A stretch of 64,000 bases of DNA from an uncultured Lachnospiraceae bacterium. Its GTDB lineage: Bacteria; Bacillota; Clostridia; Lachnospirales; Lachnospiraceae. This document shows, piece after piece, positions 16,721-25,885 of this stretch. The notes beneath the pieces were generated by a model. That model saw only the letters and a list, made by a program, of their open reading frames with translations. It was not told where the DNA came from and did no database searches. The stretch spans positions 105,980-169,979 of the forward strand of contig CALWPY010000001.1 in the NCBI GenBank assembly GCA_944383545.1, read 5' to 3'. Position numbers and translations under genes: made by a program. Each line of letters starts with the position of its first letter. The stretch's first letter is position 1.

Positions 16721-17407
16721 TTGGATTTGATATTTCCTGCCAGATGTCCGTTATGTGACGGTGTTCTGGAATTCGGAAAGAGAGGTCCGTGTGAAAAGTG
16801 CAGATACAGTCTCCCGTATGTAAAGGAGCCGGTGTGTTTTAAGTGCGGCAGGGAGATTTCTGATGATGAGTCTGAGTATTGCGGAGACTGTGCAAAAAAA
16901 CCAAGGAGTTTTAACGGCGGGTTTCCGCTTTTAAATTATGTGGAGCCGGCGGTATCTTCCGTATTAAGATTAAAATATAAGGGAAGACAGGAGTATGCCC
17001 CGTTTTATGCAAAGGAGACAGTAAGAAAATATGGGGATATATTTAAAGGTCTGGGAATAGATGCAATAATTCCGGTACCGCTTTATAAGAGAAAATTAAA
17101 ATCACGCGGATTTAATCAGGCGGAGCTTCTCGCAAGGGAAATATCAAGGCTTACACGGATTCCGCTTAGGACGGACATTCTTATAAGAATAAATGATACA
17201 ATTCCGCAGAAAAAGCTGAGTACTTCAGAAAGGGAGGAAAATCTTATTAATGCCTTTACTGTAAAGGGAAAAATAAACTTGGAAAAAGTTCTTATTGCAG
17301 ATGATATTTATACTACGGGAGCAACCATAGAAGCATGTACTCAGGCATTGAAAAAGAACGGGGTAAAGCGTGTTTATTATACAAGCATCTGTATAGGAAA
17401 ATCTTAA
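16721..17407 (+). CDS. comFC: ComF family phosphoribosyltransferase-like protein
   Basis: ComFC-type protein involved in DNA uptake in competent relatives. About 228 residues with an N-terminal zinc ribbon (CPLC, CEKC, CFKC, CGDC pairs within the first 65 residues), then a type I phosphoribosyltransferase domain ending in the PRPP loop VLIADDIYTTGATIEA. The start is uncertain: a TTG at 16721 gives LDLIFPARCPLC, which matches where family members begin, but the frame stays open upstream into the recD2 end and there is no clear ribosome site. recD2 directly upstream suggests coupling. Confidence 0.85.
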   Translation: MDLIFPARCPLCDGVLEFGKRGPCEKCRYSLPYVKEPVCFKCGREISDDESEYCGDCAKKPRSFNGGFPLLNYVEPAVSSVLRLKYKGRQEYAPFYAKETVRKYGDIFKGLGIDAIIPVPLYKRKLKSRGFNQAELLAREISRLTRIPLRTDILIRINDTIPQKKLSTSEREENLINAFTVKGKINLEKVLIADDIYTTGATIEACTQALKKNGVKRVYYTSICIGKS

Positions 17408-17474
17408 GAATTACGCATATTAAAAAAATAAAATTCATAAAAATATACATAAAGCATGACATGAGGAGATACAT

Positions 17475-17915
17475 ATGTTTAACAAAAAGAAAGGAATGCT
17501 CTTATGTATATTTTTTGTTTTATCAATAATTATGACCTCCTGCGGAGGAAAAGACGATTACGGAAAAAAGGATGTGGATTTTACTGTCTGTGATGAATCA
17601 AGAATTCCTGATGAGCTGAAAGAAATTATAGATGAAAAGAAAAATGATGTATTTAAGATAAGTTATGCCAATAACAGCTATTTTTATATTGCTATAGGAT
17701 ATGGTAAGGTGGAACAGAGTGATTTAAGAATAGTGGTAAATGACCTTTATGTAACTGACAGCGCCCTGTATGTTGACACGACACTTATTACGGACAAAGC
17801 AAGCCCGGGAGATGCAGATTCAGATAATTCTTTATCGGCAAACGGCTCCATGTATCCTTATATCGTAATAAAATGTGAAAAGTATGATTTGCCCGTCATA
17901 TTTAATACAGACTGA
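17475..17915 (+). CDS. Small lipoprotein, possibly PrcB-like
   Basis: Lipoprotein of 146 residues: basic start FNKKKG, hydrophobic stretch and lipobox MTSC with Cys23, then GG and an acidic domain. The C-terminal half (FYIAIGYGKVEQSDLRIV, ALYVDTTLIT, YPYIVIKCEKYDLPVIF) resembles the beta-rich PrcB C-terminal domain found in small Clostridia lipoproteins; this match is by eye. The role is unknown. AGGAG lies upstream of the ATG. It sits between comFC and the SipL-like gene. Confidence 0.65.
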   Translation: MFNKKKGMLLCIFFVLSIIMTSCGGKDDYGKKDVDFTVCDESRIPDELKEIIDEKKNDVFKISYANNSYFYIAIGYGKVEQSDLRIVVNDLYVTDSALYVDTTLITDKASPGDADSDNSLSANGSMYPYIVIKCEKYDLPVIFNTD

Positions 17916-17974
17916 TGAATATAATTATAACAGGTAATTAGTCTTAATATATGAGAAATGCAGGAGGGCATTAA

Positions 17975-19540
17975 ATGGAATTAATAAAAAAAGAAATACA
18001 TACAAGCGTGCTCAGGGCTTCCAAATATACACAGGTAACGATAGATGAGGATTTTAACGTGCCTGATGCAAAGCCTGATATAGAAAAAATTATTACATAT
18101 CGCGGGACTTCCGTGATTGACGAGGTCACGCCATACGAAAACAAGGTAAAGATTATTGGAACGGTATGTTTTTCGGTACTTTATAAAACAGTAAATGAAG
18201 AAAACGGCGTACTGGGGCAGGTGGAAGTTTTTTCAAGTGAGATTCCTTTTGAGGATATCGTAAATGTGGACGGTGCAGATGATTCAGATTATGCGGAAGT
18301 GCGCTCAGTATTAGAAGATTTGTCTGTAACCATGATTAATTCCCGTAAGTTTGAGGTAAGGGGACTTGTAGGAAATGCCCTTATGGTATACTGCAAAAAA
18401 GATGTAAATGCGGCATCCAGAATTGATAACGGACAGGGTATAGAGTGCAGGTATAAAGAAATCAATTTTACAAATATGGAGTTAAATAAACATGAGGTTA
18501 TAAGGCTTCGAGAAGAAGCTGAAATCCCGAGAAGCAAGTCAAATATAAAAGAAATCATATGGCACAGTGCAGCCTTAAGAAATACAGAAACAAGGATTGT
18601 TTCAGATAAACTGCAGATAAGAGGTGAGTTAGAGCTCTTTGCCATATATAGAAGTGAGGAAGAAGGGATTCCGCTTCAATATGTGAGCATGACACAGGAT
18701 TTTTCACAGGAGACGGAGCCGGGAGAAACTGATGAAGATATGATTATTGAAGCCCTTGTGACACTCGGAAAGGGCGATGTAAGCGTAAGACCGGATGCAG
18801 ACGGAGAGCCAAGGGTAATATTAATGGAATATAACCTTGATATAAAAATCAAGGGATTTGCAGACGAAAGCCTGACTCTCATAAGTGATATGTATTCACC
18901 GGATGCCGAGCTGAGTATGATGACTGAAGAATGTTCTTATGAAAACCTTCTTATGAAAAACAGCGCCAAAACCAAGGTGACGGGAAAAGAAAGACTAAGA
19001 GGAAGTAATGCAAAAATAATGCAGGTATGCTCTGTGGAAGGCGATGTGGAGCCGGATAATGTTGTAACTGATAAAGAAAGCATAACAGTTTCAGGCATTG
19101 TAAAGGCTGTGATTTTATATGTTTCGGCAGATGACGATAATCCGTTTGCAGCATGGAATACGGAAATTCCGTTTGAATATACCGTAAACACCGTTCCCGT
19201 GAGTGAAAATGATTCCATAAGAATCATACCAAGTCTTGAACATATAAGCGTACAGCTTCTTGGAATTGATGAGGTTGAGATAAAGGCAACGGTAAATCTG
19301 GATATAACAATATTTGCAAAAGGAAAAATAAATACCATTTCTGATATTGAGGTGCTTCCTATTGACAGTGCAAAAAAGGCGGCTATGCCGGAAATTGTCG
19401 GATATATAGTAAAGCCTGAGGATAATCTTTGGTCAATAGCAAGAAAATATTATTCAACAACCGACAGTATAAAGGCATTAAATAATCTGGAAAGCGATGA
19501 AGTAATGGCAGGTGATAAACTGATAATAGTAAAATCCTAA
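17975..19540 (+). CDS. sipL: SipL/SpoVID-like spore coat morphogenetic protein (DUF3794-LysM)
   Basis: Protein of 521 residues with repeated DUF3794 (SPOCS) domains over about residues 1-460 and a single C-terminal LysM domain (about 470-521: YIVKPEDNLWSIARKYY ... AGDKLIIV). This architecture is that of SipL, which in Clostridioides difficile binds SpoIVA through LysM and recruits coat proteins to the forespore. The N-terminus (VPDAKPDIEKIITYRG) matches the family start. CAGGAGGG lies upstream of the ATG. It points to a spore-forming or recently spore-forming organism. A strong terminator follows. Confidence 0.88.
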   Translation: MELIKKEIHTSVLRASKYTQVTIDEDFNVPDAKPDIEKIITYRGTSVIDEVTPYENKVKIIGTVCFSVLYKTVNEENGVLGQVEVFSSEIPFEDIVNVDGADDSDYAEVRSVLEDLSVTMINSRKFEVRGLVGNALMVYCKKDVNAASRIDNGQGIECRYKEINFTNMELNKHEVIRLREEAEIPRSKSNIKEIIWHSAALRNTETRIVSDKLQIRGELELFAIYRSEEEGIPLQYVSMTQDFSQETEPGETDEDMIIEALVTLGKGDVSVRPDADGEPRVILMEYNLDIKIKGFADESLTLISDMYSPDAELSMMTEECSYENLLMKNSAKTKVTGKERLRGSNAKIMQVCSVEGDVEPDNVVTDKESITVSGIVKAVILYVSADDDNPFAAWNTEIPFEYTVNTVPVSENDSIRIIPSLEHISVQLLGIDEVEIKATVNLDITIFAKGKINTISDIEVLPIDSAKKAAMPEIVGYIVKPEDNLWSIARKYYSTTDSIKALNNLESDEVMAGDKLIIVKS

Positions 19541-19585
19541 AAAATTGGTGTTTTTATTGCAAAAGTAACCGGAGGACGTTAAAAT

Positions 19586-19624
19586 AAGAGTATGTGTATA
19601 TTGTATACAGCATACTCTTTTTTT
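19586..19624 (+). terminator. Intrinsic terminator upstream of ispE
   Basis: AAGAGTATG (19586-19594) pairs with CATACTCTT (19611-19619) and continues inward with TGTATA against TATACA around a TTG loop, one bulged G, then T6. It ends the sipL transcript, so the ispE cluster needs its own promoter or read-through. The loop contains GTATAC. Confidence 0.85.
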
Positions 19625-19659
19625 ATGATTCCGCCGACAAATGGGAGGGGGACAGTATT

Positions 19660-20520
19660 ATGATAAAATTAAAGGCATATGCAAAGGTAAATCTGGGTCT
19701 GGATATTATCGGAAGACGGGAGAATGGATATCATGACGTAAGAATGATAATGCAGTCTGTGGATTTATTTGATGTTCTGACATTTGAAAAAACAGAAAAT
19801 AAACAGATTCTAATAGAAACTGAAAGTAAAGAAATTCCCGTTAATCAGGATAACCTTATTTATAAGGCGTGTGACATGCTGATTAAAGAATTTGATATTA
19901 AAGAAGGCGTAAAAATAACCCTTGAAAAAAATATTCCTGTGGCAGCAGGCATGGCAGGAGGAAGTACGGACTGTGCGGCGGCACTTAAAGGAATGAATAT
20001 GCTTTTTTCTTTAGGACTTTCAGAAAAGGAGCTTATGGAAAGAGGCGTAAAATTAGGTGCGGATGTGCCTTACTGCATAATGGGAGGAACGGCAGTTGCG
20101 GAAGGAATAGGAGAAATACTTACACCTCTTCCTGAGTCACCTAAGTGTACATATCTTATAGTAAAGCCTCCTGTAAGTGTATCAACAAAAACTGTTTATG
20201 AAAAATTTGACGAAATTGAGAAAAGCAGATTAAATCATCCTGATATAGACGGATTAATAAGTGCAGTAAATGAGAGTAATTTAAAGAAGCTTTCTGAATG
20301 TATGGGAAATATTCTGGAGCAGGTTACTGTTTTCATGCATCCGGAAATACAAAATATAAAGGATATGATGCTTGCATACGGAGCTTTAAATTCGCTTATG
20401 AGTGGAAGCGGACCTACGGTTTTCGGAATTTATGACGATTTGGAAAAGGTCTGGCAGACGGCTTTGGAGATAGAGAAAACCGGACACGCAGGGGATGTTT
20501 TTATTGTAGGAGGAGTTTAA
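19660..20520 (+). CDS. ispE: 4-diphosphocytidyl-2-C-methyl-D-erythritol kinase
   Basis: GHMP kinase of the MEP isoprenoid pathway, phosphorylating the 2-hydroxyl of CDP-ME. The ATG at 19660 (MIKLKAYAKVNLGLDI) is preceded by GGGAGGGGG; an in-frame ATG further upstream would lie in the terminator. The protein has 286 residues with the substrate motif AKVNLGL at the N-terminus, the ATP loop VAAGMAGGSTDCAAAL at about residues 90-105, and MSGSGPTVFGIY near the end. It is separated from the GntR regulator gene by one base. Confidence 0.95.
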   Translation: MIKLKAYAKVNLGLDIIGRRENGYHDVRMIMQSVDLFDVLTFEKTENKQILIETESKEIPVNQDNLIYKACDMLIKEFDIKEGVKITLEKNIPVAAGMAGGSTDCAAALKGMNMLFSLGLSEKELMERGVKLGADVPYCIMGGTAVAEGIGEILTPLPESPKCTYLIVKPPVSVSTKTVYEKFDEIEKSRLNHPDIDGLISAVNESNLKKLSECMGNILEQVTVFMHPEIQNIKDMMLAYGALNSLMSGSGPTVFGIYDDLEKVWQTALEIEKTGHAGDVFIVGGV

Positions 20521-20521
20521 A

Positions 20522-21190
20522 ATGAAGCTGGAAATGAAAATTGATGAATACCTTCCACTTCGTGAGGTAGTATTTAATACACTCAGGCAGGCAATTATCC
20601 AGGGTGAGTTTCAGCCGGGAGAAAGGCTTATGGAAGAAACACTGGCAAGGAAGCTGGGAGTAAGCAGAACACCGGTAAGGGAAGCAATAAGAATGCTTGA
20701 ACTTGAAGGGCTTGTTGTAATGATACCGAGAAGAGGAGCCGAGGTTGCAAATATTACCGTAAAGGATTTAAAGGATGCACTTGAGGTAAGAATGGCACTT
20801 GAGGCACTTTCGGTAAGGCTTGCCTGTGAAAGGATAGATGAAAAGGGTAAGCAGGAGCTCATGCAGATATGCATGAAATTTAAAGAGGCAATAAATTCTA
20901 AACTTGTGCCTGCCATAGTAGAGGGAGATGAAAAGTTCCATGACTGTATTTTTAAAGCTACGGATAACAAAAGACTTATCACTATTGCCCAGAACTTAAG
21001 GGAACAGGTTTACAGATACAGGGTGGAATATGTAAAGGACTTCAGTTATCATGACAATCTTATAAGAGAACATGACCAGATAACCAGAGCAATAATTACA
21101 GGAGATAAAGAAACTGCAGAAGAAGTCATGAAAATGCACATATATAATCAGGAGCAGATAGTAATAAAAAATATCAGCTCCGGGAATTAA
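20522..21190 (+). CDS. GntR family regulator, FCD (FadR/VanR-type) ligand domain
   Basis: Transcription factor of 222 residues. The winged HTH spans about residues 12-75 (LREVVFNTLRQAIIQGEF, TLARKLGVSRTPVREAI, the GntR hallmark). The all-helical FCD domain follows with candidate metal ligands Asp and His in EGDEKFHD, His in REHDQI and His in KMHIYNQ, typically binding a carboxylate effector. FCD-type GntR proteins bind GTATAC-like palindromes. Such sites occur upstream of pflB (33646-33662 and 33710-33717) and in the terminator loop at 19603-19608; the link is inference. It is transcribed with ispE and tmk. Confidence 0.9.
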   Translation: MKLEMKIDEYLPLREVVFNTLRQAIIQGEFQPGERLMEETLARKLGVSRTPVREAIRMLELEGLVVMIPRRGAEVANITVKDLKDALEVRMALEALSVRLACERIDEKGKQELMQICMKFKEAINSKLVPAIVEGDEKFHDCIFKATDNKRLITIAQNLREQVYRYRVEYVKDFSYHDNLIREHDQITRAIITGDKETAEEVMKMHIYNQEQIVIKNISSGN

Positions 21191-21203
21191 AAAAGAGGTT
21201 TAT

Positions 21204-21827
21204 ATGGAAGGATTATTTATAAGTATGGAAGGCCCGGACGGAGCCGGAAAAACTACTCAGATAGAACTTTTAAACAAATATCTTTCGGAACAGGGATATG
21301 AGGTTATAATTACCAGAGAGCCCGGCGGAACGAGAATAAGCGAAGCAATAAGAGGGATAATTTTAAATAAGGACTTTAATGAGATGAATGACGTTACAGA
21401 GCTCCTTCTCTATGCTGCGGCTCGTGCCCAGCTTGTTGCGGAAGTAATAAAACCGGCACTTTCCTCCGGGAAGGCGGTAATAAGTGACAGGTTTGTGGAT
21501 TCCTCAGTGGTATATCAGGGAATTGCCCGGGGATTGGGTATTAATACGGTATATGATGTAAACAGTTATGCATTACAGGGAGTAATGCCGCATTTCACAT
21601 TTCTTTTGGACCTTCCGGCAGAAGCGGGGCTTGCAAGAAAGAAAAAGCAGGCAGAGCTTGACAGAATGGAAATGCAGACACTGGATTTTCATAAAAAGGT
21701 AGCGGAAGGTTACAGGAAGCTCGCGGAGCTGTATTCTGACAGAATATTCATGATAGATGCTTCTTTACCTGTTGATACTATTCATGGTATTATAAAAGAC
21801 AGGATTAAAGGTATGATAGAAGTATAA
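21204..21827 (+). CDS. tmk: Thymidylate kinase
   Basis: Phosphorylates dTMP to dTDP. The 207-residue protein has the P-loop GPDGAGKTT at residues 10-18, the DR(F/Y) motif in ISDRFVDSSVVYQG and the TREPGG substrate motif. AAAAGAGG lies upstream of the ATG. It stands between gntR and holB in a cluster order (tmk, holB, ricT, trmN6, rsmI) widely conserved in Firmicutes. Confidence 0.97.
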   Translation: MEGLFISMEGPDGAGKTTQIELLNKYLSEQGYEVIITREPGGTRISEAIRGIILNKDFNEMNDVTELLLYAAARAQLVAEVIKPALSSGKAVISDRFVDSSVVYQGIARGLGINTVYDVNSYALQGVMPHFTFLLDLPAEAGLARKKKQAELDRMEMQTLDFHKKVAEGYRKLAELYSDRIFMIDASLPVDTIHGIIKDRIKGMIEV

Positions 21828-21852
21828 GATTTATTAGCAGGGAGTGTTTACG

Positions 21853-22839
21853 ATGGATTTTACACAGATAATAGGTCATGAGGATATAATAAAGCATTTT
21901 AAGAGCAGTATTGAAATGGACAGGATTTCTCATGCATATATAATTTGCGGTGAAGAAGACTGCGGAAAAAAATCACTGGCAAAATCATTTGCAAAAACCT
22001 TACAGTGTGAAAAGGAAGGTACGGAGCCTTGTAATGAATGTCAGTCCTGTCATCAGGCAGAGACGGGAAATCATCCCGATATAATCAGGGTAAGCCATGA
22101 AAAGGCGGCAGTCATTACGGTTGATGAGATAAGAGAGCAGGTTGTTAATTCTATTTCCGTAAAGCCATATAAGAGCAAATATAAAATCTACATAATAGAA
22201 GATGCCCAGCTTATGAATCAACAGGCTCAGAATGCACTTTTAAAGACCATTGAGGAGCCGCCTGAATATGGAATTATAATTCTTCTTACGACAGGTATGG
22301 ATAAGCTTCTGCCTACAATAGTTTCAAGATGCATCGTACTCAATACGAAGCCTGTTAAGGAAAGAGACATCATGGATTATCTTACGCATAATCTGGGGCT
22401 TTCAGAGGAAAAGGCAGTATTTTGTATGGAATATGCACAGGGAAATCTCGGAAAGGCAATAAAACTTGCAACAAACGATGATTATGCAATGCTTGTAAAT
22501 TCAGTGATAAAACTGGAAACAAATATATATGACATGGATATGGAGAGTATTCAGGAAGCAATAACGGATGCTGAACATTTTAAATTTAATGTGAGTGAAT
22601 ATCTGGACCTTATGATGATGTGGTACAGGGATATTCTCATGCTGAAGGTTACAGGAAAAATTGACAAAATAATGTTTAAGGACCAGTATTCCATAATCAA
22701 AAAGCAGGCAAGCTACCTTTCCTATAATGAGCTTGAGAAAAAGTCCCAGGCTATAGAAAAGGCAAAGACAAGACTTAATGCAAATGCAAAATTTGAAGAT
22801 GTTATGAAACTGCTCATTATGAGTTTAAAGGAGATATAG
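21853..22839 (+). CDS. holB: DNA polymerase III delta' subunit
   Basis: Clamp-loader subunit, 328 residues. The ATG at 21853 (DFTQIIGHEDI) is preferred over the in-frame GTG at 21844, which overlaps the GGGAG ribosome site. The AAA+ domain shows a degenerate P-loop (ICGEEDCGKKSLAKSF), a four-Cys zinc module (CEKEGTEPCNECQSC), IIEDAQLMNQQAQNALL and the sensor region LPTIVSRC, as expected for delta' rather than an active ATPase. One base separates it from ricT. Confidence 0.94.
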   Translation: MDFTQIIGHEDIIKHFKSSIEMDRISHAYIICGEEDCGKKSLAKSFAKTLQCEKEGTEPCNECQSCHQAETGNHPDIIRVSHEKAAVITVDEIREQVVNSISVKPYKSKYKIYIIEDAQLMNQQAQNALLKTIEEPPEYGIIILLTTGMDKLLPTIVSRCIVLNTKPVKERDIMDYLTHNLGLSEEKAVFCMEYAQGNLGKAIKLATNDDYAMLVNSVIKLETNIYDMDMESIQEAITDAEHFKFNVSEYLDLMMMWYRDILMLKVTGKIDKIMFKDQYSIIKKQASYLSYNELEKKSQAIEKAKTRLNANAKFEDVMKLLIMSLKEI

Positions 22840-22840
22840 A

Positions 22841-23755
22841 ATGAAGGAAGTAATAGGTGTCCGCTTCAGGGACAATGGAAAAATATATTTTTTTGACCCC
22901 CTTGATTATGAAACAGAGACAGGAAGCTTTGTGATTGTAGAAACCGCAAGAGGTGTTGAGTTTGGAAAGGTGGTTTTGGGAAGGCGGGAAATTGACGAAG
23001 AAAAGTTTCAGATGCCGATTAAACCGATTATAAGACCTGCCAATCAGGAGGATATAGATAAATATTGGGAGAATAAGGAAAAAAGTAAAAAAGCTTTCGC
23101 AATATGTCTGGAAAAAATCAAGAAGCATAATCTGGACATGAAGCTTATCGAAGCGGAATATACATTTGACAATAATAAGGTGCTCTTTTACTTTACGGCT
23201 GACGGAAGAATTGACTTCAGAGAGCTGGTAAAGGACCTGGCATCAGTATTTAAAACCAGAATAGAATTAAGACAGATTGGCGTAAGAGATGAGACAAAGA
23301 TTGTAGGCGGAATAGGAATATGCGGAAGAGAACTCTGCTGCAATAAGCATTTATCTGAATTTGTACCAGTGTCCATAAAGATGGCAAAGGAACAGAATCT
23401 TTCACTAAATCCTACAAAGATATCAGGTGTCTGCGGAAGGCTTATGTGCTGCTTAAAGCATGAGCAGGATACTTACGAATATCTGAACAGCAGACTTCCA
23501 AACATAGGAGACACCGTCAGGACCATTGACGGAAGAAAAGGAGAAGTTTCCTCAGTAAATGTCCTGAGACAAAAGGTTAAGATAATAGTAACCGATGAGG
23601 ACGATAATAAAGAAATAGAGGAATACGCGGTAGAAGAGCTTAAATTTAAACCTAGGAAAAAGAAGAAAAACAACGAAAAAATTAATGACAGCGAACTTAA
23701 AGAGCTGGAAGCACTTGAATACATGGAAGGAAAATCCAAGCTTGACGATGAATGA
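22841..23755 (+). CDS. ricT: PSP1-domain regulatory protein RicT (YaaT)
   Basis: Component of the RicAFT complex, which in Bacillus affects RNase Y-dependent mRNA maturation and development. The 304-residue protein has the PSP1 C-terminal domain core with two Cys-rich repeats, GICGRELCCNKHL (near residue 164) and GVCGRLMCCLKHE (near 199), which can hold an iron-sulfur cluster in the complex. The tail is very charged (PRKKKKNNEK). Its end overlaps the next gene by eight bases. Confidence 0.92.
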   Translation: MKEVIGVRFRDNGKIYFFDPLDYETETGSFVIVETARGVEFGKVVLGRREIDEEKFQMPIKPIIRPANQEDIDKYWENKEKSKKAFAICLEKIKKHNLDMKLIEAEYTFDNNKVLFYFTADGRIDFRELVKDLASVFKTRIELRQIGVRDETKIVGGIGICGRELCCNKHLSEFVPVSIKMAKEQNLSLNPTKISGVCGRLMCCLKHEQDTYEYLNSRLPNIGDTVRTIDGRKGEVSSVNVLRQKVKIIVTDEDDNKEIEEYAVEELKFKPRKKKKNNEKINDSELKELEALEYMEGKSKLDDE

Positions 23756-24497
23756 TGAAATGCTTTTAAGACAGGGTGAAAGAATAGACGACTTACAGTG
23801 CAGGGGATATAAAATCATACAAAATCCTGAGTATTTCTGTTTCGGCATGGATGCCGTGCTGCTTGCAAATTTTGCAAGGGTAAAGCCTAATGGGAAAGTG
23901 ATTGATTTGGGGACCGGAACAGGAATAATTCCCATTCTCATGGCGGCAAAGGAAAAGGGAATGCATTTCACGGGGCTTGAAATTCAGGAAGAGATTGCAG
24001 AAATGGCAGGGCGCAGTGTCCTGCTTAATTCTGCCGGAGATAAAATAGATATAATCTGCGGAGATATAAAAAAGGTGCCTCATATTTTTAAGGCATCTTC
24101 TTTTAATGCGGTTACGTCAAATCCGCCATACATAAAAAATACAAACGGACTTCATAATCCCAAAGGTACCATGAACATAGCAAGACATGAAGTTCTTATA
24201 ACATTGGAAGAAATAATTGAAAATGCCGCCTATCTGCTTTCTGAAGGCGGTATATTTTCAATGGTCCATAAACCGTTCAGGCTTCCTGAAATTATTACCC
24301 TTATGAAGAGTTTCAGACTGGAGCCGAAACGTATGCAGCTTGTCCAGCCGAGTGCAGATAAGGAGCCCAATATGGTGCTTATAGAGGGCGTAAAAGGAGG
24401 CGGACCTGAATTAAAGATTCTGCCTACCCTTGTTATATATGAAAAAGACGGAAGTTATACAAAACAGCTATTAAAATATTATGGTCAGGAGACATAA
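23748..24497 (+). CDS. trmN6: tRNA1(Val) (adenine-37-N6)-methyltransferase family protein
   Basis: Class I SAM-dependent methyltransferase of 249 residues. The SAM-binding motif is VIDLGTGTGIIPILMA and the catalytic amino-methyltransferase motif is NPPY (in SNPPYIKN). The ATG at 23748 overlaps the ricT end by eight bases; the ATG at 23760 (MLLRQGERIDDL) is an alternative start and matches the usual YabB-like N-terminus. It is translationally coupled to ricT. Confidence 0.9.
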   Translation: MNDEMLLRQGERIDDLQCRGYKIIQNPEYFCFGMDAVLLANFARVKPNGKVIDLGTGTGIIPILMAAKEKGMHFTGLEIQEEIAEMAGRSVLLNSAGDKIDIICGDIKKVPHIFKASSFNAVTSNPPYIKNTNGLHNPKGTMNIARHEVLITLEEIIENAAYLLSEGGIFSMVHKPFRLPEIITLMKSFRLEPKRMQLVQPSADKEPNMVLIEGVKGGGPELKILPTLVIYEKDGSYTKQLLKYYGQET

Positions 24498-24499
24498 AT

Positions 24500-25342
24500 A
24501 TGGCGGGAACACTTTATCTTGTGGCTACACCTATAGGAAATTTAGAGGATATGACATTTCGTGCAGTAAGAATACTTAAGGAAGCAGACCTTATTGCGGC
24601 TGAAGATACCAGAAACAGCATAAAGCTTCTTAATCATTTTGAAATCCACACTCCTATGACGAGCTATCATGAACATAATAAATATGAAAAGGCAGATGAG
24701 CTTATAAAAAAGCTTGAAGAAGAAAAAAACATAGCCGTAATTACCGATGCGGGGACACCGGGAATATCTGACCCGGGTGAAGTACTGGTTGTTAAATGCC
24801 ATGAAAAGGGCATATCCGTTACATCCGTACCCGGGGCATGTGCTGCCGTTAATGCACTTATAATTTCGGGACAGCCTGCGGGAAGATTTGCTTTTGAAGC
24901 CTTCCTGCCTACAGATAAAAAAGAAAGGCGGAGGGTCTTAGATGAGCTTAAGGAGGAATCCCGCACAATAGTCTTATATGAAGCTCCGCACAGGCTTTTA
25001 AAAACCATAACTGAACTTTGTGAAGAACTGGGAAACAGGGATGCCACGGTTTTAAGGGAACTTACAAAAAAACATGAGACGGTTTTTAAGTCCGGGCTCT
25101 TTAAATTAAGGGAGTATTATGCCGAAAATGAGCCAAAGGGCGAGTGTGTAATTGTAATAAGAGGAAAATCATTTGAAGAAAAAGATGCTGAACTTAGAAA
25201 AAGCTGGGAGGATATGTCCGTAAAAGAGCATCTTGAATATTATATAAATCTGGGGATGGATAAAAAAGAAGCGGCCAAAAAGGTCGCTTCTGACAGGAAT
25301 GTTTCAAAAAGAGAAATATACAAATATACGATTGGTATGTAA
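24500..25342 (+). CDS. rsmI: 16S rRNA 2'-O-ribose C1402 methyltransferase
   Basis: Tetrapyrrole-methylase-fold enzyme methylating C1402 of 16S rRNA. The 280-residue protein starts GTLYLVATPIGNLEDMTFRA, with EDTRNS and TDAGTPGISDPG as family motifs. It begins two bases after trmN6. Its last 80 bases encode, on the opposite strand, the terminator of the convergent HTH gene, and its stop codon abuts that gene's stop with no gap. Confidence 0.96.
   Translation: MAGTLYLVATPIGNLEDMTFRAVRILKEADLIAAEDTRNSIKLLNHFEIHTPMTSYHEHNKYEKADELIKKLEEEKNIAVITDAGTPGISDPGEVLVVKCHEKGISVTSVPGACAAVNALIISGQPAGRFAFEAFLPTDKKERRRVLDELKEESRTIVLYEAPHRLLKTITELCEELGNRDATVLRELTKKHETVFKSGLFKLREYYAENEPKGECVIVIRGKSFEEKDAELRKSWEDMSVKEHLEYYINLGMDKKEAAKKVASDRNVSKREIYKYTIGM
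25261..25290 (-). terminator. Minus-strand terminator embedded in the rsmI coding sequence
   Basis: On the minus strand GAAGCGACC, a TTTTT loop and GGCCGCTTC form a 9-bp stem (one G-U) followed by T6 (complement of 25262-25267). It would stop transcripts of the minus-strand HTH gene about 55-80 bases inside rsmI. On the plus strand there is no T-run after the hairpin. Confidence 0.75.
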
Positions 25343-25885
25343 CTATTTGTTGTCCTCAGTAAAGTACGGTTTTAATGCAGGATTTTTATTTATCCAGCTT
25401 TTTATTGAGTTTATTATATCAGATAAGGACTCCATTGCATCAAGTACTTCACGCAAATCTGATATTTCTTCATATGAATCAATAAGACCGTCTTTTGTTA
25501 TATTAACTAATTGATTGGAAATTTCGTCTATACTTTGGGTTGAACTTAAAAATCTGAGAACAAGACGTTCCAGTGACTCTGTTTCCTGTTTATCTTGTGT
25601 GTCTTCCCGTTGATGTTCTTTGAGAGCTTTTTGAATTCCGATAGGACATATATGATTGCAGAAGTCCTCGCAGAGATAAGGGGCATTGTAAGCCCTTGCC
25701 ATAATAAGAACTTCCTCTGCATAAGGCTCAATTTTATCCAACTCGATTCTTGCAAGCCTGCTTCGCTCAATTCCGAGGCGCACAGCGGTTTTTTCTCTGC
25801 TGGTGTAAGCATCGTCACTTAAAGCGGCATTGCACCTGGCCATATAATATATATTGTCCGTTGCTTTAGATGCCTTTCTTCCCAT
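25343..25885 (-). CDS. HTH regulator with a CX3CX3C motif
   Basis: DNA-binding protein of 180 residues. An XRE-like helix-turn-helix covers about residues 25-65 (REKTAVRLGIERSRLARIE). Three cysteines follow at 72, 76 and 80 (LCEDFCNHICPIG), a pattern I have seen in Clostridia regulators of unknown function that could bind metal or a cluster. The C-terminal half is a predicted helical dimerisation region. AAAGGAG precedes the ATG. It is divergent from the fused ABC transporter at 26134, 248 bases away, and may regulate it; that is inference. Confidence 0.7.
   Translation of the reverse strand: MGRKASKATDNIYYMARCNAALSDDAYTSREKTAVRLGIERSRLARIELDKIEPYAEEVLIMARAYNAPYLCEDFCNHICPIGIQKALKEHQREDTQDKQETESLERLVLRFLSSTQSIDEISNQLVNITKDGLIDSYEEISDLREVLDAMESLSDIINSIKSWINKNPALKPYFTEDNK

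Noticed and set aside
19586-19624. Use of the hairpin with GTATAC as a regulatory operator
   Set aside because: The paired arms and T-run fit a terminator; a dual operator role is possible but the GTATAC there is fully explained by the stem. Kept only as a remark.
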